Of a stretch of DNA of 64,000 nucleotides, positions 34,418-47,396 are shown piece after piece. Within the stretch, counting starts at the first letter, position 1, and each line of letters starts with the position of its first letter. The DNA comes from Mangifera indica (lineage: Eukaryota > Streptophyta > Magnoliopsida > Sapindales > Anacardiaceae). The notes below the pieces were generated by a model, which saw nothing but the letters and a program-made list of their open reading frames with translations, did not search any database and was not told the origin of the DNA. Location: the NCBI RefSeq assembly GCF_011075055.1, contig NC_058149.1, positions 8,748,449-8,812,448 of the forward strand, given 5' to 3'. A program made the translations under genes and the position numbers.

Positions 34418-37400
34418 ATGGCTTCTTCAAGTAAGAGTGAAGGATTTCCAGCGACACTAAACGACAGTTCAATGACAAACCAAGAGCCGTCAAAGGGTTC
34501 TGGCATGACTAAAAGAGGTGTCTATGCAGCTGTTTCTTACATGGTCTCTGCTGGTAATACCTTTTTTCCCTTTTCTTTTAATTTTAATGTTTGGACTCAT
34601 TTTATGGAACAAATTTTGATGCTACTTTCTACCTTGAAAGTTGTTTTGTCAAATGAAATCTTTTTGTAGTATTCTTGGTTGAATTTTCTCTAAAAATGTT
34701 GCTGTTTTATTTATTTTTGGCTATACTTTATTTTTCTGCTGAAAAAATGTGGTGAAGAGGGAAGGTTTAACTTGTAAATGAGCGATAAATTGGAGAAAGT
34801 AAGGAAAGTTGATAGCCTTTTGTTTCTGTGTTGATTTTGTTGTTTGGAATTATGACTCTGTGTTTTCCAACTTTGAATGAGTGATTGGTTTAAGACGAAA
34901 TCCTATTTCTATTTCATATGCTAAATACACTGAAATCCTACTTTCAGCCATGATAAGTCTGCTTGAAGGGTAATTAAATGGGGGGCTTTTCAGGAATATT
35001 CACGGTTGAAAACTTAAATTTGTTATACGCTTGGGCAAGAAGAAAAAGGTTCTAAGCTTAGAAGAAAGGAATTTGTGGAATATTTCATTTTGCAGAGTAG
35101 GATCTTTGACGAGATATTGCAGTTGGCCTGTTAATGTGAGTAAGAATGTCTCGTGAATCTATTGTTGGCATTAAGGATATCCAAGATGGATTGAAAAACC
35201 TGAAAATTATAGTGAGGCAGGACCAAAATTTCGGTTGCAATGTGTGCTTGATTTACCAATTATGGAGCATCCATTGTTCTGCATCAATGGTGGGTGATGT
35301 TAAGAGTATTTCGTTGGCCAATGGACTATTTCCCATTCAAGTTTAACTCAATTTCAAAAATACACTCGCAACAGTTTAAAAATCCAAACACTTATCTATG
35401 AGCTGATTGTTAAAATTTTTTTATAAAAATAAAATCATCATTTTATCAATAAATTTTTGTTTAGAGTTTTTAATTACTACAGTACACTTTTAAGATTAAG
35501 TTAAAACTCGGATGAAAAATAATCGTTACACGCACTCCGTTAGATGCAGTGGTAGATTGTAGATTTTGCTACTGCAATAGTATGTGAGATGTGATGAGAT
35601 GGAATTTAGAGCAATCATGGGGCGACAAACTTTAAAGATTATGGGATCAGTGTAAATCGAAATGCCGAAGAAACAACCAAGATAAACTATGGCCATATCG
35701 ATAGGATGGTGAGATTCACACAGTGTTACTCATAACTATACAGAGGAGATTTTTAAGTCAACCATGATTCAAACATGCTTTTAAAATAACATAACGTTTA
35801 ACACATGCTGTATATGACTGTGTTAAGATTTTTTTATTATAATAATAATAATTAATATTAATTATGATAATTTTGACCTTCTCATCTAAATATTAAATTT
35901 AATCAATTATTATCCTAATAATATCTTAATATTCAAATTCAAATTCCAATTATCATTTAATATCATAATCAAATATTATTCTAGTTATTTTCATAATATA
36001 TATATTTTAATAATTATTACAATTATTATTATGAAATCCTTACAAACGTTACAATCCGAGGAAGTACATTGTTTAGAGATAAGGATCCTCAAGTTCTCCG
36101 TAACAGTGTAATAAACAGTCCCTCTTCTGGATTAAGTTGCCTGCCTTATTCATGTTAGTGGGTTCCACGTGTTTGATATCTTTGAAATAATTACTGATAA
36201 ATAAAGTTTATCCTTAGTATAATCTGTGTTCAATATACAGTAGTAGACAGGTTACATATCGTTGACACTTTTGATTCGTTTCTTCTAATAATGTAAAGAG
36301 AAAAGGAAACCCCTGCTAGAAGAGATAGTCTTTGTCACCATTTTTGTAATTATTTAATTGCCTTTTGTTCAACTGTCTCTTCCTTCAATTTTTATCTTTT
36401 AGTTGTGAATTCCCATGCCATGTGTAGGTATTGGCTGTTTTAGTTGGTATCTTAACCTAAGATCGAAGTTTTTTGATTCATTTGAGGGAGGAGGGGATAT
36501 TGGGTTAAAAACTATACCGATGCGAAGATGGCTTGTCATATTATTTTCTCTTCTTATAATGACTAATTATGTGATTAGTACACAGAGGGAACTCTGTAAC
36601 AGTTGCAAACTTTTGTTTACACTATTTGTCCCAAATTTATGTACTTCAAGAAAACAAAATGAAAGCACACTAGACATGTGGCAGAAAAAGAAACCAATAC
36701 CTGCTGCAGATAGTGAGCAGGGAAACAGTTATCAGCATTTTTCTAGTATTAATGATTCACTGTTTAATTGTTACTGATGAATTTTCAATATTTGCCTCAT
36801 TATACTTCTTTTGATCCATGCAGTTCTTCGTGTTGTTTTTTCGAATTTGTTATAGTCTGATATAAGAATGGTAATTTACTGGTTTTATCTGTTTACTGAT
36901 CAAGCTTTGCTACTGTCCTGAACATGTCTTAGTTGTCTGATTCTGTGTGTGTCTCTTTATAACTCGTGTGAATGTTGCTTTTCATTCAATTTGCAGTTCT
37001 CTTGGTAATGTTCAACAAAGCAGCTCTTTCTTCATATAGTTTCCCATGTGTAAATGTCATCACACTTTTTCAGGTAGCCTATTTGCCAAATTTGTTGCAT
37101 TTATTTGACTATATATGTTCGAGTCTAAGTTGTTAGCTTGCAAGAGATAGCTTACTGCAATTATTTAACCGTTTTAACAATTTCTGCTGCTTTCTGAAAA
37201 ATTTGTTGTTAAATCTGGTTTTTGTTATCTTCAAGTACTTCATTAGTTGACTTGTGTATTTTATATCCTGTTTGCTAGATGCTATGTTCATGTTCGATTC
37301 TCTATGCACTTAGATGCTGGAAGGTCATCTCTTTCTCAGATGTTGAACCACAGAGTACCACTTATAATCCGTTAAGCCTGGTTCCATTGAAGACAATAAT

Positions 37401-40400
37401 TCATACCCTTCCTCTAGCAACAGCATATTTGCTATATATGGTCTGTACTTCATGGTTTATGATATTTCACAAGCTTTCCTTGGTGAAAGCTTCAAATATT
37501 TCATTTAAATAATCACACTATTTGTGTTTCTTATTGAAAGCTTGTTACAATGGAAGCTGTGCGAGGCATAAATGTTCCCATGTACACCACCCTCAGGCGG
37601 ACCACAGTGGCATTTACAATGATTATGGAGTATCTATTGACAGGGCAGAAACACACACTTACTGTTGTTGGCAGGTACATATCCTCTTTAACTTTCCTCA
37701 GTTGATTAAACCTTTAATGCTACAAGAAGTAGGAAAACTCTGTCCACCGTTTCAATACCATCCCTGTGGATTTGCAGATGCTTGTTAGCTGGTTGTTCAA
37801 CTCATAATTTATTTACGTGTTCCTCAAAGTGGTCATAGCCAAGGATTCTCTTACAATTAGCTAAAAGCTGTCAAACATTATTAGTATTTAGAAAGATGTT
37901 TGGTCCCTAATTTTTAACTTGCAGACTTTTGTGTCTACAAAGTGTCCTACTATATCCTTAGGGTCATATCCAGAGTAGACAAAGATGTATTGCTAAAATC
38001 ATAATGATAGATCTTCCCATAATAATATTTATATTTTTTTTAACAATCACAATTAAATATTTTATAGTAGTGAAAAAGAACTTAAAAAATAAACTGTTAT
38101 ATAGGAGTTCAGATTTTATATAAAACAGCGATTAATTAAGTTGCTAAGTTTATTTTTGGGAAGATGGTTTTCTTTTGGTATACTTTATACATTATCAGTA
38201 TAAATTTTTACTTTGTGGGAAAACTGATTTTTATAGGCATTTGTACTTTGAAAGTGCTGTATTCAATGTTCCGAGACCAAATGTACCTGTATTGTGATAG
38301 GATTCTCTCCTTTCATGTTGCTTTCTAATTCTTTACCCACAATTACTGATGTAAAGAGGAATGGAAGGGGAGACGGTTTTTGCAATATTCAATTGCCATT
38401 AATATGGGCCAAAAAGCCAATTCTAATGTTGAAACTAAGTAAAGTTGTTCCTTTTTATTCTTTTCCTATTTTCATTCTTGTTATAAATTTGATTTTCCTG
38501 ATTTAGTGGGCACACATTCTCAGAAGTTGGATTTGATGATGGAATTACTCAGGTAGATTAGGATGCTTGAAAGTTTCTAGGATTGACTTTGTCAATTGAA
38601 ATTCTGAAGGGTTGAATTGTGTGGCACATCTGTTTATAATTTTTTATACTATCTTAAAATGGGAAATTAATGTGTCTCAACTGCATGACTTAGAATGTCA
38701 ATCCATATACTTTGATCTATGATAGAATTATCTTTTATATATACGTGTGCCTAGTTTCCTTCTTAGTGGAATAAATTCAAGGATTTCATCAGTGTGGGGA
38801 CTATTATACTTGGTGCAATTATTGCGGGAGCTCGGGACTTGTCCTTTGATGCCTATGGCTATGCTGTTGTTTTCATAGCAAACATCTGTACTGCGATATA
38901 TCTTGCATCCATTGCTCATATTGGTAATATTTTATTCTTATGCTGTTTCACATCTCATTTCTTATTTGATGGTTTGTATCTTTCTTCTTTATACATATAT
39001 GGCATATTCTTTAATTTTTCCAGGTAAATCAAGTGGCCTGAATAGCTTTGGACTTATGTGGTGCAACGGTAAGATGAAAGGACAACATGTTTATCCCTTT
39101 GTAGCTCAGTTGAATAATCAATTTACGGGGTGTTTTTAGGAATAATATGCACACCAATCTTGCTGTTCTGGACATCAGTCAATGGTGATCTAGAAGTGAC
39201 TATGAACTTTCCCCTTTTATTCCACCCAGGCTTTCAGGTGTTTCCTTTTCTGATGTTCATAACTTTCTTTCTCATTTTTTTTTTTAACTCATAACTAGAG
39301 TTCCCCTTCCCTTTTCTTGATTTTCTTAATTTAATTTATCATTTGCATGAGTTGTTAACTTATCTCCTGCCTTTATTTAGCCAGCAAATCTGCTAGCATT
39401 GCAGTTTGCTCCTATTTCAATATTCTGTATTGCGTATTTGTACATGATCTGGCTTCATTGATTCTTGTAAATTATTTACTTTGGTTAAAATATGAGATTT
39501 ACCATAATAATAACAAACCCGAATCGCATCTTAGCTTTCTGTTCTGAATAAATAAATCGAGGCAGTGGAAAAGTTAAATGTCATACTTATCTTTCCTTGT
39601 CTAATTTGTTATATCAAAGTTTCAGCTTTAGTCCACAATTGTTTTTTTAACCCAAATCCACTCTTGTCCTCTATATGTTTGATATCTTTAACTTGATAAA
39701 GCTAGAAATTGAGGTTGAAAATTTAATGGCTTTAATTGAGTCCAATTTATTATAACCTTATATTTCTAGACTATAAGCTCTGATTAGTGATGAACCTGCA
39801 GGACATGTGGTCCTTAAAATTTAGGTAGTGTAATACTCAATGATGAGCTTCTATTTCATCATAATAAGGAGCCAACATGCCTGTGTTCACTAAATTTGGC
39901 TATTCTATAAAAACAACTGAATTAGTAGTTGAGTTGGTGGTCTAACTAAAGCTTTGATATGTTGGCAGGTTGTGATGCTTCTTTCCTGTATCATGGCTTT
40001 CTTAATAAACTACTATGTATTTTTGAACACAACCCTCAATTCAGCGCTCACACAGACAATTTGCGGCAATGTGAAGGTGTGTAAAGCCTCTTTAGCTTGT
40101 GTAATCCTACAAATGCCGATGTGAAAACTTGCCTCAACCCTAATTTCTTTCATCAATTTAATAGTTAGATCTTTAAATTTTGTGGATTAACATTGACTTT
40201 TAGCAGCTAAGTCATGTGGTTTATACATCATTATTGTCATTATAAGCAGAAGTCAGTTGTTTGGCTGACTAGAACCATATCATTCATAGATTTCTGTGAT
40301 ATTTTAGCATTCTCAATTGATTTTTCCTGAGCAACTTCTGAGTTGCATTATCAATTATGTGATTAACATGGCTAACTAGTAGTGCTAACTTTCCATATTT

Positions 40401-40699
40401 GCTTGGATGGAATATACACTGACAGAGGAATATATCCTAAATACTCTCCTATTTATGCTACTGCAGGACCTTTTTACTATTGGACTTGGCTGGTTGTTAT
40501 TTGGGGGACTTCCATTTGATTTGGTGAGACTATAATTTAATTGGCTTTACAGTATATGATATCATTACATAACAAGCCTAAAACCACTTATTTTCTTGCA
40601 TCAACTACCCTGTTGTGCTTCCAGTTGAATGTTATTGGTCAATCTGTTGGTTTCTTGGGTTCGTGTTTGTATGCTTGCTCTAAACTCTGGGGGATATAA
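34418..40699 (+). CDS. UGNT1: Golgi nucleotide-sugar transporter, UGNT1-like, ten exons
   Basis: Exons: 34418-34553, 36997-37073, 37279-37440, 37541-37674, 38793-38923, 39024-39068, 39140-39237, 39969-40076, 40467-40523, 40625-40699. All introns are GT-AG, and the exons join in frame to 1023 bases (340 residues plus stop). The family exchanges UDP-N-acetylglucosamine or related UDP-sugars for UMP across the Golgi membrane, feeding N-glycan and sphingolipid glycosylation. Family marks in order: SKGSGMTKRGVYAAVSYM in the cytosolic N-terminus, FNKAALSSYSFPCVNVITLF, RGINVPMYTTLRRTTVAF (exon 4), GARDLSFDAYGYAVVF (exon 5), KSSGLNSFGLMWCNG (exon 6), NTTLNSALTQTICGN (exon 8) and LGWLLFGGLPFDL (exon 9). 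About nine or ten membrane spans are expected. Oddities: intron 1 is 2.4 kb and contains a MULE-like end; the basic loop after YALR reads CWK rather than RRK, and the tail reads YACSKLWGI, so it may be a diverging paralogue. Substrate is inferred from family. Confidence 0.88.
35316..35480 (+). mobile_element. MULE-like left end inside transporter intron 1
   Basis: GGCCAATGGACTATTTCCC at 35316 matches the left terminus of the element at 3378. The following CCAAACACTTATCTATGAG and AAAATCATCATTTTATC words match its subterminal region. The right terminus is not found within the intron, so this is a truncated copy. The 66- and 120-codon frames in the same intron (35146-35346, 36415-36777) have no recognisable domain. 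Confidence 0.6.
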
Positions 40700-43581
40700 A
40701 TGTCTTGCTGTTGCTGCAAAGCCGTATACCAGAGATAATTGGCTGATTGGTCAACTGCTGCTAGCTTCATCGGCTGCCAAATTTTGATTAACAGGCACAG
40801 ACTCTAGAACATGTGGAGTTAATACCTCAATTATATAGAAGATTCTCTGCGTAAATGCATATTACCCCAGCTTCTGCTACAATTTCTAGAGTTTTCATTA
40901 CAGAAGATCCATGATCAAAATGATCCTAGAAACTCTTCTACTAGTTGTTTGGAAATAAAATTCATTATCGAAAAACTTGTTTCATGATAATGAAAGTAGC
41001 AAATAATTTTATTTTGCCTATGTCCTGTTACTTTTATATACTATACTCACTTTTATCTTTGAGTAGCCACGGTGAATTTGGATTCCGTGATTTCCCGATT
41101 CTTACTTTCTTTTTCACTGAAACACCCTATATCAAGTCTGCCACAATATCGAATTCTAGTTGTGGGAATTTTTTAGAACATTTTTCTATCTCTCGAAATT
41201 CGAAAATCTTTTCATTTCTTGGTGTCAAACTAGTATCCATGGTTCATTTTGGTTTGGGCCAGTATTGTGTTTGGACTATCTATTTGCTGCATTATGCGTA
41301 CCGGTCTATATTTTTTACTACATTATGACTCTTTAATGGTGCTCAAATGAGATGAAATGATGAATGAGTGAGGCTCTTTCACCATTATAACTTTCTACAA
41401 AAGACTGATAGTGACTACTGTATACACAATCCATCAACTTTAGATATCCATGAAGATTTTCACAATTATATTTATTCTATTGGATGCCTAACCATCAGTT
41501 GAGCAGTTTCTTTTGTACAAAATACATATGATCCAGCAAGTTACCGTTTTATTCAAAGTATAATGAACGTCAAAAGTAATTGCCTGACATTTGGGACACT
41601 ATTATGATATCATATCTTTCTTCCTGTTTTTGTAAAGCAAGCATTAACTTTGAAGTCTGAGATTGCCTGTGATGCTTCAGTTATCTCTCACGGTTAGTAA
41701 CAAAATATTTTGGGAGGATCAACACATCACTGGAATTCGTGGAGAGGGAGGTTTCTGCCTTGTCTGCACAACCTGACAAATGATTTTGGCCAAATTGCCA
41801 TGCATAAATGAAACATAACCATCTATCACATTTTCAAAAGCTTAAAGATCACTTCAATTCCATTGACCATCTATCACTTTTAATTTAATAATGTTCAGAT
41901 GGCATAGACATTGGCAAAATAGAATACTGTACGATGTCGCGATTTTTTTATGGTCAGAATTACAGAGGCGAAGCCATTAAGGTGTGAATGGGGGCGCCCT
42001 CGCTGAACAATATCTGGATCTGTCCAAGGTCAATATGAAAAAGAATACGAACCCAAGAAAGCTACTAAAGAATAGTAACTACAGATCACAGAAGGAGGGG
42101 AAAGTTAAAGTTGAAAAGTGCATGATGTTTAAGTAATAAATTCTGAGGATTAAGATACTAAGGTATGTTGTCTTTATTGATAAAATAAAGGGCAAGATGG
42201 CCCCCTAAAAGCTAAAAAAAATAAGTGCAGGAGTAGAACATGGATGTTTCTTTGTCCACCATTTAATCAATATCTCTCACCTTGGAGTTTATCCTCCCAC
42301 TATTCATCTTGTTGTTTCTAGTCTACCATACATTAGCTGAAAAGATACTACTTTATCAGGAGGAGAGAGGGAGAGTGGACTTCTCTTCCTTAAATCTTTT
42401 ATCTTAGTTTAATTTCAAATATAAATCTTAAATTACGCTTTTGGACTTTAGATCTTCGACCACCCTACTTATTCTTGTTCAACCATCGATATGAATAGGC
42501 TAAAAAGGTCTTTTTATTGACAGCATGCGTGCCTAAATTAAGCATTATGATTATTCTAGTTTTAAGAGTTGAAAAAGCTGTTTTACGAAAAAGTCTTTCA
42601 CTTATACCATGAATCTCCTTATTAAGTATAGTTAATTTGGATTGCACTGAAATTAAGTAATACAAATGCCATATGATGCTTAGCTTAAGTCTGGTTGTAA
42701 GTGAAATTTGGTCATGTACTAAATTTTGAAACCATAAATTTTATTTTTGGAAAAGGAAGAACTCCATCCGAATTGAATTATTTTTTTGAGGTCGAATTAA
42801 TTATACTAAACAAATAAAACTTTGAATTTAATAATTACATAAGTTATGTCTAGAGTTTAATCTTGAAATCATAATATTAACAAAGGAATTTTAGAAAGGA
42901 GAGAAAAAGGAACTTGAAGGTAGGTTTTGACGATCTGTTCCATCTTAGGCAAGGTAAGAGTAGGGGAAGTCCTAGGGTCTGGTGATGAAAGGAGGAATGA
43001 ATAGTTTAAGGCGTGGGAGAATCTGTTTGTTTGGTGGCACACAAGCTTATCGCCCCAAATCATGAGTGAGAGAGGAAACAAAGGCCAAAAAGGCTTCTTT
43101 TCTTTTACTCTTCCCAAAATCATCAAAATAAAGAATTAGAAAGAGTATGAGTATGTGAATATACAAGTTTGTCAGTAAAAATTTATAAGCAAAACCAAGG
43201 TGTATGTTCCCCAGTGATGGCCCAAGGCAGGGCTGCTTTAGCGCCGATGTCTCCGCTGTGGTATAGTGTCGGCTCATTTCCCCGGCAATCTACTTGGTTA
43301 TGTTAATTTGTGTTTAAACAAATTAAAATGTCCACAACAATTTCTACGTACCTTTTAATTTCTTCCGAAACTTCTTTGTAGACAATCCTTTCACTGACAT
43401 TCTGCAGTCTTGTTCCCGAGACTCTTTCCCTCTTTTGGCTTCTCTCTTCTCTTTATTAGGATATATGATATCTACCATTTTCATGTTAAGGCGAAACTTC
43501 CTAAAAGCTTTTTTGCATTACTCGTTATTATTACTTTCACAATATTCAGTCAATTAAATTATATTTCGCATGTATCACACA
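40700..43581. other. Transporter 3' flank and intergenic DNA
   Basis: The first few hundred bases hold the transporter 3' UTR. A 127-codon plus frame at 40945-41328 has no recognisable domain. On the minus strand, 43277 to 42869 is less AT-rich and has an ATG with MSRHYTTAETSALKQPCLG and, further on, a MEQIVKTYLQVPF start. It could be the 5' part of a host gene, but I found no continuation and make no call. Confidence 0.3.
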
Positions 43582-43951
43582 TTATTCTTAGGTCAAAAGA
43601 CTTATTTTCGCCTAAGGTTTAGTATATTGACAAAGTTTTATCTAATAATTTTAAAAAATTTAAATGTCAAATTGTTATCCAATTCTGTTAATAACTTATT
43701 TACCCAAATTTTAATATAATAACAAAAATACCATTATAAACCATAATTTTTTTTATGTTTCCATTTTCTATCTTGCCTTCTAAGGGTTCTACAAATTGAT
43801 AATTCGGTGTGGTTGCAATCTTCATATTATCATCCTTCTTAATCGGAGCTAAGGGCTAAAGGATAACCGGCCCATTTGCAATACTTGACTGTCTACTGGG
43901 TTCACCATTCAAACTGCTTGAAGAACTTTCAGTTAGATCAAAAGAACCAAA

Positions 43952-44182
43952 TGTTAAATAAAATATATTTTCCCATTCAATCCAATTCAGATTTAATTTG
44001 ATTCTGATTGATTTAATTCATTATAATTCTAATTTGATCTGATTCTGATTCGATATAATTCTGATTTGATGTATATTAGTTTTCGTATTTTGTAGGATTA
44101 AGATTCCTTTTTAGACTACATTGTAATATTATAAATTGTACAATATTTTGTCAATAATATTCATTTAATTCATATTTTTTCA
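43952..44182 (+). repeat. Copia 5' LTR, 231 bp
   Basis: Starts TGTTAAATAAAATATATTTT and ends TTTTTTCA. It shares the full order of words with the 3' LTR at 49702, including GATTTGATGTATATTAG and ATTTTGTAGGATTA. A primer-site-like TGGTATGAGAG follows at 44183. Confidence 0.85.
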
Positions 44183-44193
44183 TGGTATGAGAG
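44183..44193 (+). other. Copia primer binding site
   Basis: TGGTATGAGAG, one mismatch from TGGTATCAGAG, sits directly after the LTR end and marks the tRNA-iMet primer site. Confidence 0.7.
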
Positions 44194-44399
44194 TGGTTAA
44201 TATCCACTAGTACCCATCCATTTTAAAAACTACATTTTCACCTTGCTTCATATTTTCCATATTTGAAAAATGATTTTCTTCCTTCAACTCTAAGGTTTCA
44301 TACTTTTCAAGTTTCTCTTTTAAAGTTGCTCCCTGACTTTTTGAAACTTTCATTTCACCTTGATTTTTCTATTTGTTGCACTTTTTTTGATAACCATCT

Positions 44400-45830
44400 C
44401 TCAACATCTTCGACTACCTCTCTATCTAAGACTGAGCTGTCATCAGTCTAACATCTGTCTTCGATGATTTTGCTCCCTTTCGGTGTAATTATGATGTGAT
44501 ACATCTCCTACCTTGTGTCATCATTGAGTGTTTCTCCCTTGGTTTCTACTACAATTTCCACCAAGATCAAGCAAATCCTATGTGCTTCTCCTGGCCAACA
44601 TTGTGACAACCTCCTCTTCTATCGTTGTTAGTTTGTTTTGGTCATTTTTTTACTTGCACATCTCTCTGTGCAGTTGTGATTTCCTCACCAAGATAGATGC
44701 AACTTTGGCCATTTGACAATCCTTTCCATGGTTGACTTGAAGAAATCTTTAATTATAGTATGTCCCGACAGTCCACCCCTTGGTTTCTCATTACCAGCAG
44801 CCTTTATCCACACCATAAACTATGGTTCTCCAATTGCAGTTGACTCATTTATTATTGTTGTCACACTTTCTATTAGTCATCGTTAATTCTACTACTACGA
44901 CTTCTAATTTATCGATGTTCTTGTTGCCTACAATGATCAACATTGGAAGCTATTTTTCTTTGCTTGTGGTTTGTTGTACTTATCAAGTGTGGAAATATTC
45001 TTAGTTTCTTAATGTTCTTGCCATTCACGATTTGCAAAATCTGATTGCCAATGATACTCAAACTCCACCACCTTTTCTACTTGATGGCACTTTTAATCTA
45101 ACTCATTTTCATTGGTTGTGAACTAACATATTAAATCCACGATAAAACCCATAATTGTTCAATCTTTGTTGTTGCCCTGTGTTATTATTATTGAAGCATA
45201 GTCTCTACTTGATTGATATTTGAATCCAAATTTTAGATTCATCTTCAATCCATTTGTGACAAGTTGTGCACTTTTCAAAAAGCTTTTTATTAGACAATGG
45301 ATGATTATCTTATTGATGTCAAGTCCATCTTTGATTCCTTTGCTATATTGAGGTTTTCTATTCTAAATATGATTTTGTAAAGTATGTTATTGATGGTTTA
45401 GGTCTTGAGTACCAATATTTCATTATTTCCCTGCATTTTCATCCATCTACTACTTTTGATGAACTATATGATATTCTCTTTCATGAAGAGAATTTTCAAA
45501 AGAAACATTATGATATGTCTTCTCCAATTGTTGTTATGGTTGTTGTTTTGTCCTCTCTATAATCATTGGGTTCATCCAAATCTTCTAGCAAGTGCAACTC
45601 TCATGTGTGTGGTCGTGGTCATGATAGTGGTGGTCAATGTACTCCTTGCCAATAATCACAAACCTCATATTAGCCTCCTTTGATCCTGACTCCAATTGGT
45701 GTTCTTTTTCAAGGTGCTTGTCAAATTTGTGATAAACACGGGCATTCTGCTCGTGTTTGTCCACAACAAGGAAATTTTATACAACAAATTCAATGACCAT
45801 TCATTTTTTTATTATGCCAGCGTGTGATCC
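44400..45830 (+). pseudogene. Copia gag remnant with zinc knuckle
   Basis: Broken frames; the clearest part is the nucleocapsid zinc knuckle CQICDKHGHSARVC encoded at 45719-45760 (C-x2-C-x4-H-x4-C), followed by PQQG. Upstream stretches near 45310-45530, in a different frame, resemble the gag middle domain (SLHFHPSTTFDELYDIL). Confidence 0.75.
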
Positions 45831-46477
45831 ATCTGACTTGAATTAGGTTTTAGACTTTGGTGCTACAATCATATAACACTTAAAGCTTCTGTCTTGGTCT
45901 CTTATCAACCTCACACTGGTATGTCTACTTAAATCTTCTCATTCTTTGGTTATCTTATCTGATGTCTTTTGTGCCCCATCATTCATAAATTCACCTTTGA
46001 TACTAATTTTGTTTGTTTTCTTGACTCGTCTAGTTTTGTGATTAAGGACAAACACATAAGACAAAATTTTCTCTTTGGTTGCAATAATAATAATCTTTAT
46101 CAATTGACTCTTTCTATCATTGTAACTTCTATTCATGTCTAATTTGATGTTTTGCATCATCGTCTTGATCATTCATCCTTTATAGTGCTCAAGAATGTAT
46201 TTTCCCTCATGTTTGGTCTAATTCGTTATTAATAGGATCATTCATCTATTTGTCAAGTATGTCCTCTTGGTAAAAACCATTGACTCCTTTTTACCAAACA
46301 AACTTACACTACTCAACGCCCTCTCAAGCTTCTTCACCTTAATGTATAGGGTCTTGCTTCTACCCCATCATTTTCATCTTTTAGATATTATTTGACTATT
46401 ATTGATGAATTTAGTTCGTATAGATAGTTATACCCTATGTTTAAGTTATTAATGATAAAAAAAACTTCTTTCCTATT
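45831..46477 (+). pseudogene. Copia protease and first part of integrase
   Basis: Near 46150-46285 the frame shows an integrase zinc-binding remnant (HHRLDHSSFIVLKN, then ICQVCPLGKNH). It is followed by FRYYLTIIDEF (about 46377-46409), the start of the catalytic core. The frame is then cut by the MULE-like insertion at 46487, within the flanking duplication TTATTCAAA. Confidence 0.75.
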
Positions 46478-46486
46478 TTATTCAAA

Positions 46487-47396
46487 GGGAAAATGACTAT
46501 TTCCTACCCAAATTTTATGTCATTCTCAAACCTATACCCACGGAGATGAAAAACCTCAATTCCCACTCATAGCCAAACTTATGTTAATTTTTTCTGTTAA
46601 AGAGAGTGGTAAAATTGTCATTTTACTATTTATATTAAAAAGTTATAAAGTTTATTACTCCTCACCCCTTCCCCCCAGGTTTTAGAAACTAACATTTCAC
46701 TTTTATCTAAAATTTTTAAACTTTGAAAAGTAACATTTTCACCCTCAAACCTAGGGTTTTCATATTTTTTAAAACTTAACCGCCCCCCATAACTTTCAAA
46801 AATAGTAGTTTCACCCTCATTTTTCAATTTCATCTTCTGACGTCCTCTTTGGCCTCCTCCTTCTCCTGGTGCGATGAAGAGATCTTCATCTCTCTTCACA
46901 CGGTGCGACGAAGAGATGGAGATCTCTTCGTCACATGATGCGATGAAGAGACAGAGATCTCTTTGTCGCACTACCCAAACGATGAAGGATGACACCTCAT
47001 CGTCCTTCGTCTGTTCTTTCAAATTTGACGATGTTTTATCTCCAGATCTGGGTGACGAAGGGTCATCTTTCATTGTCCTTTATAGTCAAAGATGGGAGAT
47101 CGATGGAACACGTCAACCGTCAGTAGTGGTTGGAGAATGAAGCAAACCTTAGAGATGAAATCTAAAATTTTTAAACTTTAAAGATGGGTTGAGGTGTTAG
47201 TTTTTAAAACCTAGAGGGGAGAAATGATAAAATTTTAAAGTTCTAAAATTTATAGATAAAATGATGATCTTACCCCTATTTCTAACTAAAATTTTGGACA
47301 GCAGTTTGGCTATGGGTGGGAATTAGGGTTTTTTATCTCCCGTAGGTGTAGGTTTGAGAATCACCTAAAATCTGGGTGGGAAATAGTCCTTTTCCC
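46487..47396. mobile_element. Inner MULE-like element, 910 bp, inside copia integrase
   Basis: Termini GGGAAAATGACTATTTCC and, inverted, GGGAAAAGGACTATTTCC differ by one base over 18. A perfect 9-bp duplication TTATTCAAA flanks it (46478-46486 and 47397-47405), and the copia integrase resumes directly after (FIQIIHLDGGGEF). The core (46868-46970) is a run of CTTCGTC/GACGAAG palindromes. The frames 46630-47073 (-) and 46874-47140 (+) arise from this core and are not genes. The termini also resemble those of the elements at 522, 3378 and 35316. Confidence 0.9.
46868..46970. repeat. Tandem imperfect palindromes in the inner MULE core
   Basis: About three units of roughly 35-40 bases are built on GATGCGACGAAGAGA, then GAGATCTCTTCGTC, so that each unit can fold back on itself (centres near GAGATCTC at 46920 and 46952). 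Confidence 0.7.

Noticed and set aside
36415..36777. 120-codon frame inside transporter intron 1
   Set aside because: No domain recognised, and the exons on both sides join in frame without it.
37279..37788. Two separate open frames of 77 and 88 codons
   Set aside because: They are exons 3 and 4 of the transporter extended into introns; the second is also read in the wrong frame.
40945..41328. 127-codon plus-strand frame after the transporter
   Set aside because: Hydrophobic, no family resemblance, in the 3' flank of a finished gene; likely chance.
45405..45683. 92-codon Leu/Val-rich plus frame resembling a membrane protein
   Set aside because: It is the copia gag region read in the wrong frame; the correct frame shows gag sequence and a zinc knuckle.
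46630..47140. 147-codon minus and 88-codon plus frames with Ser- and Arg-rich translations
   Set aside because: Both overlap the palindromic core of the inner MULE-like element; the open frames come from the repeated GACGAAGAG words.
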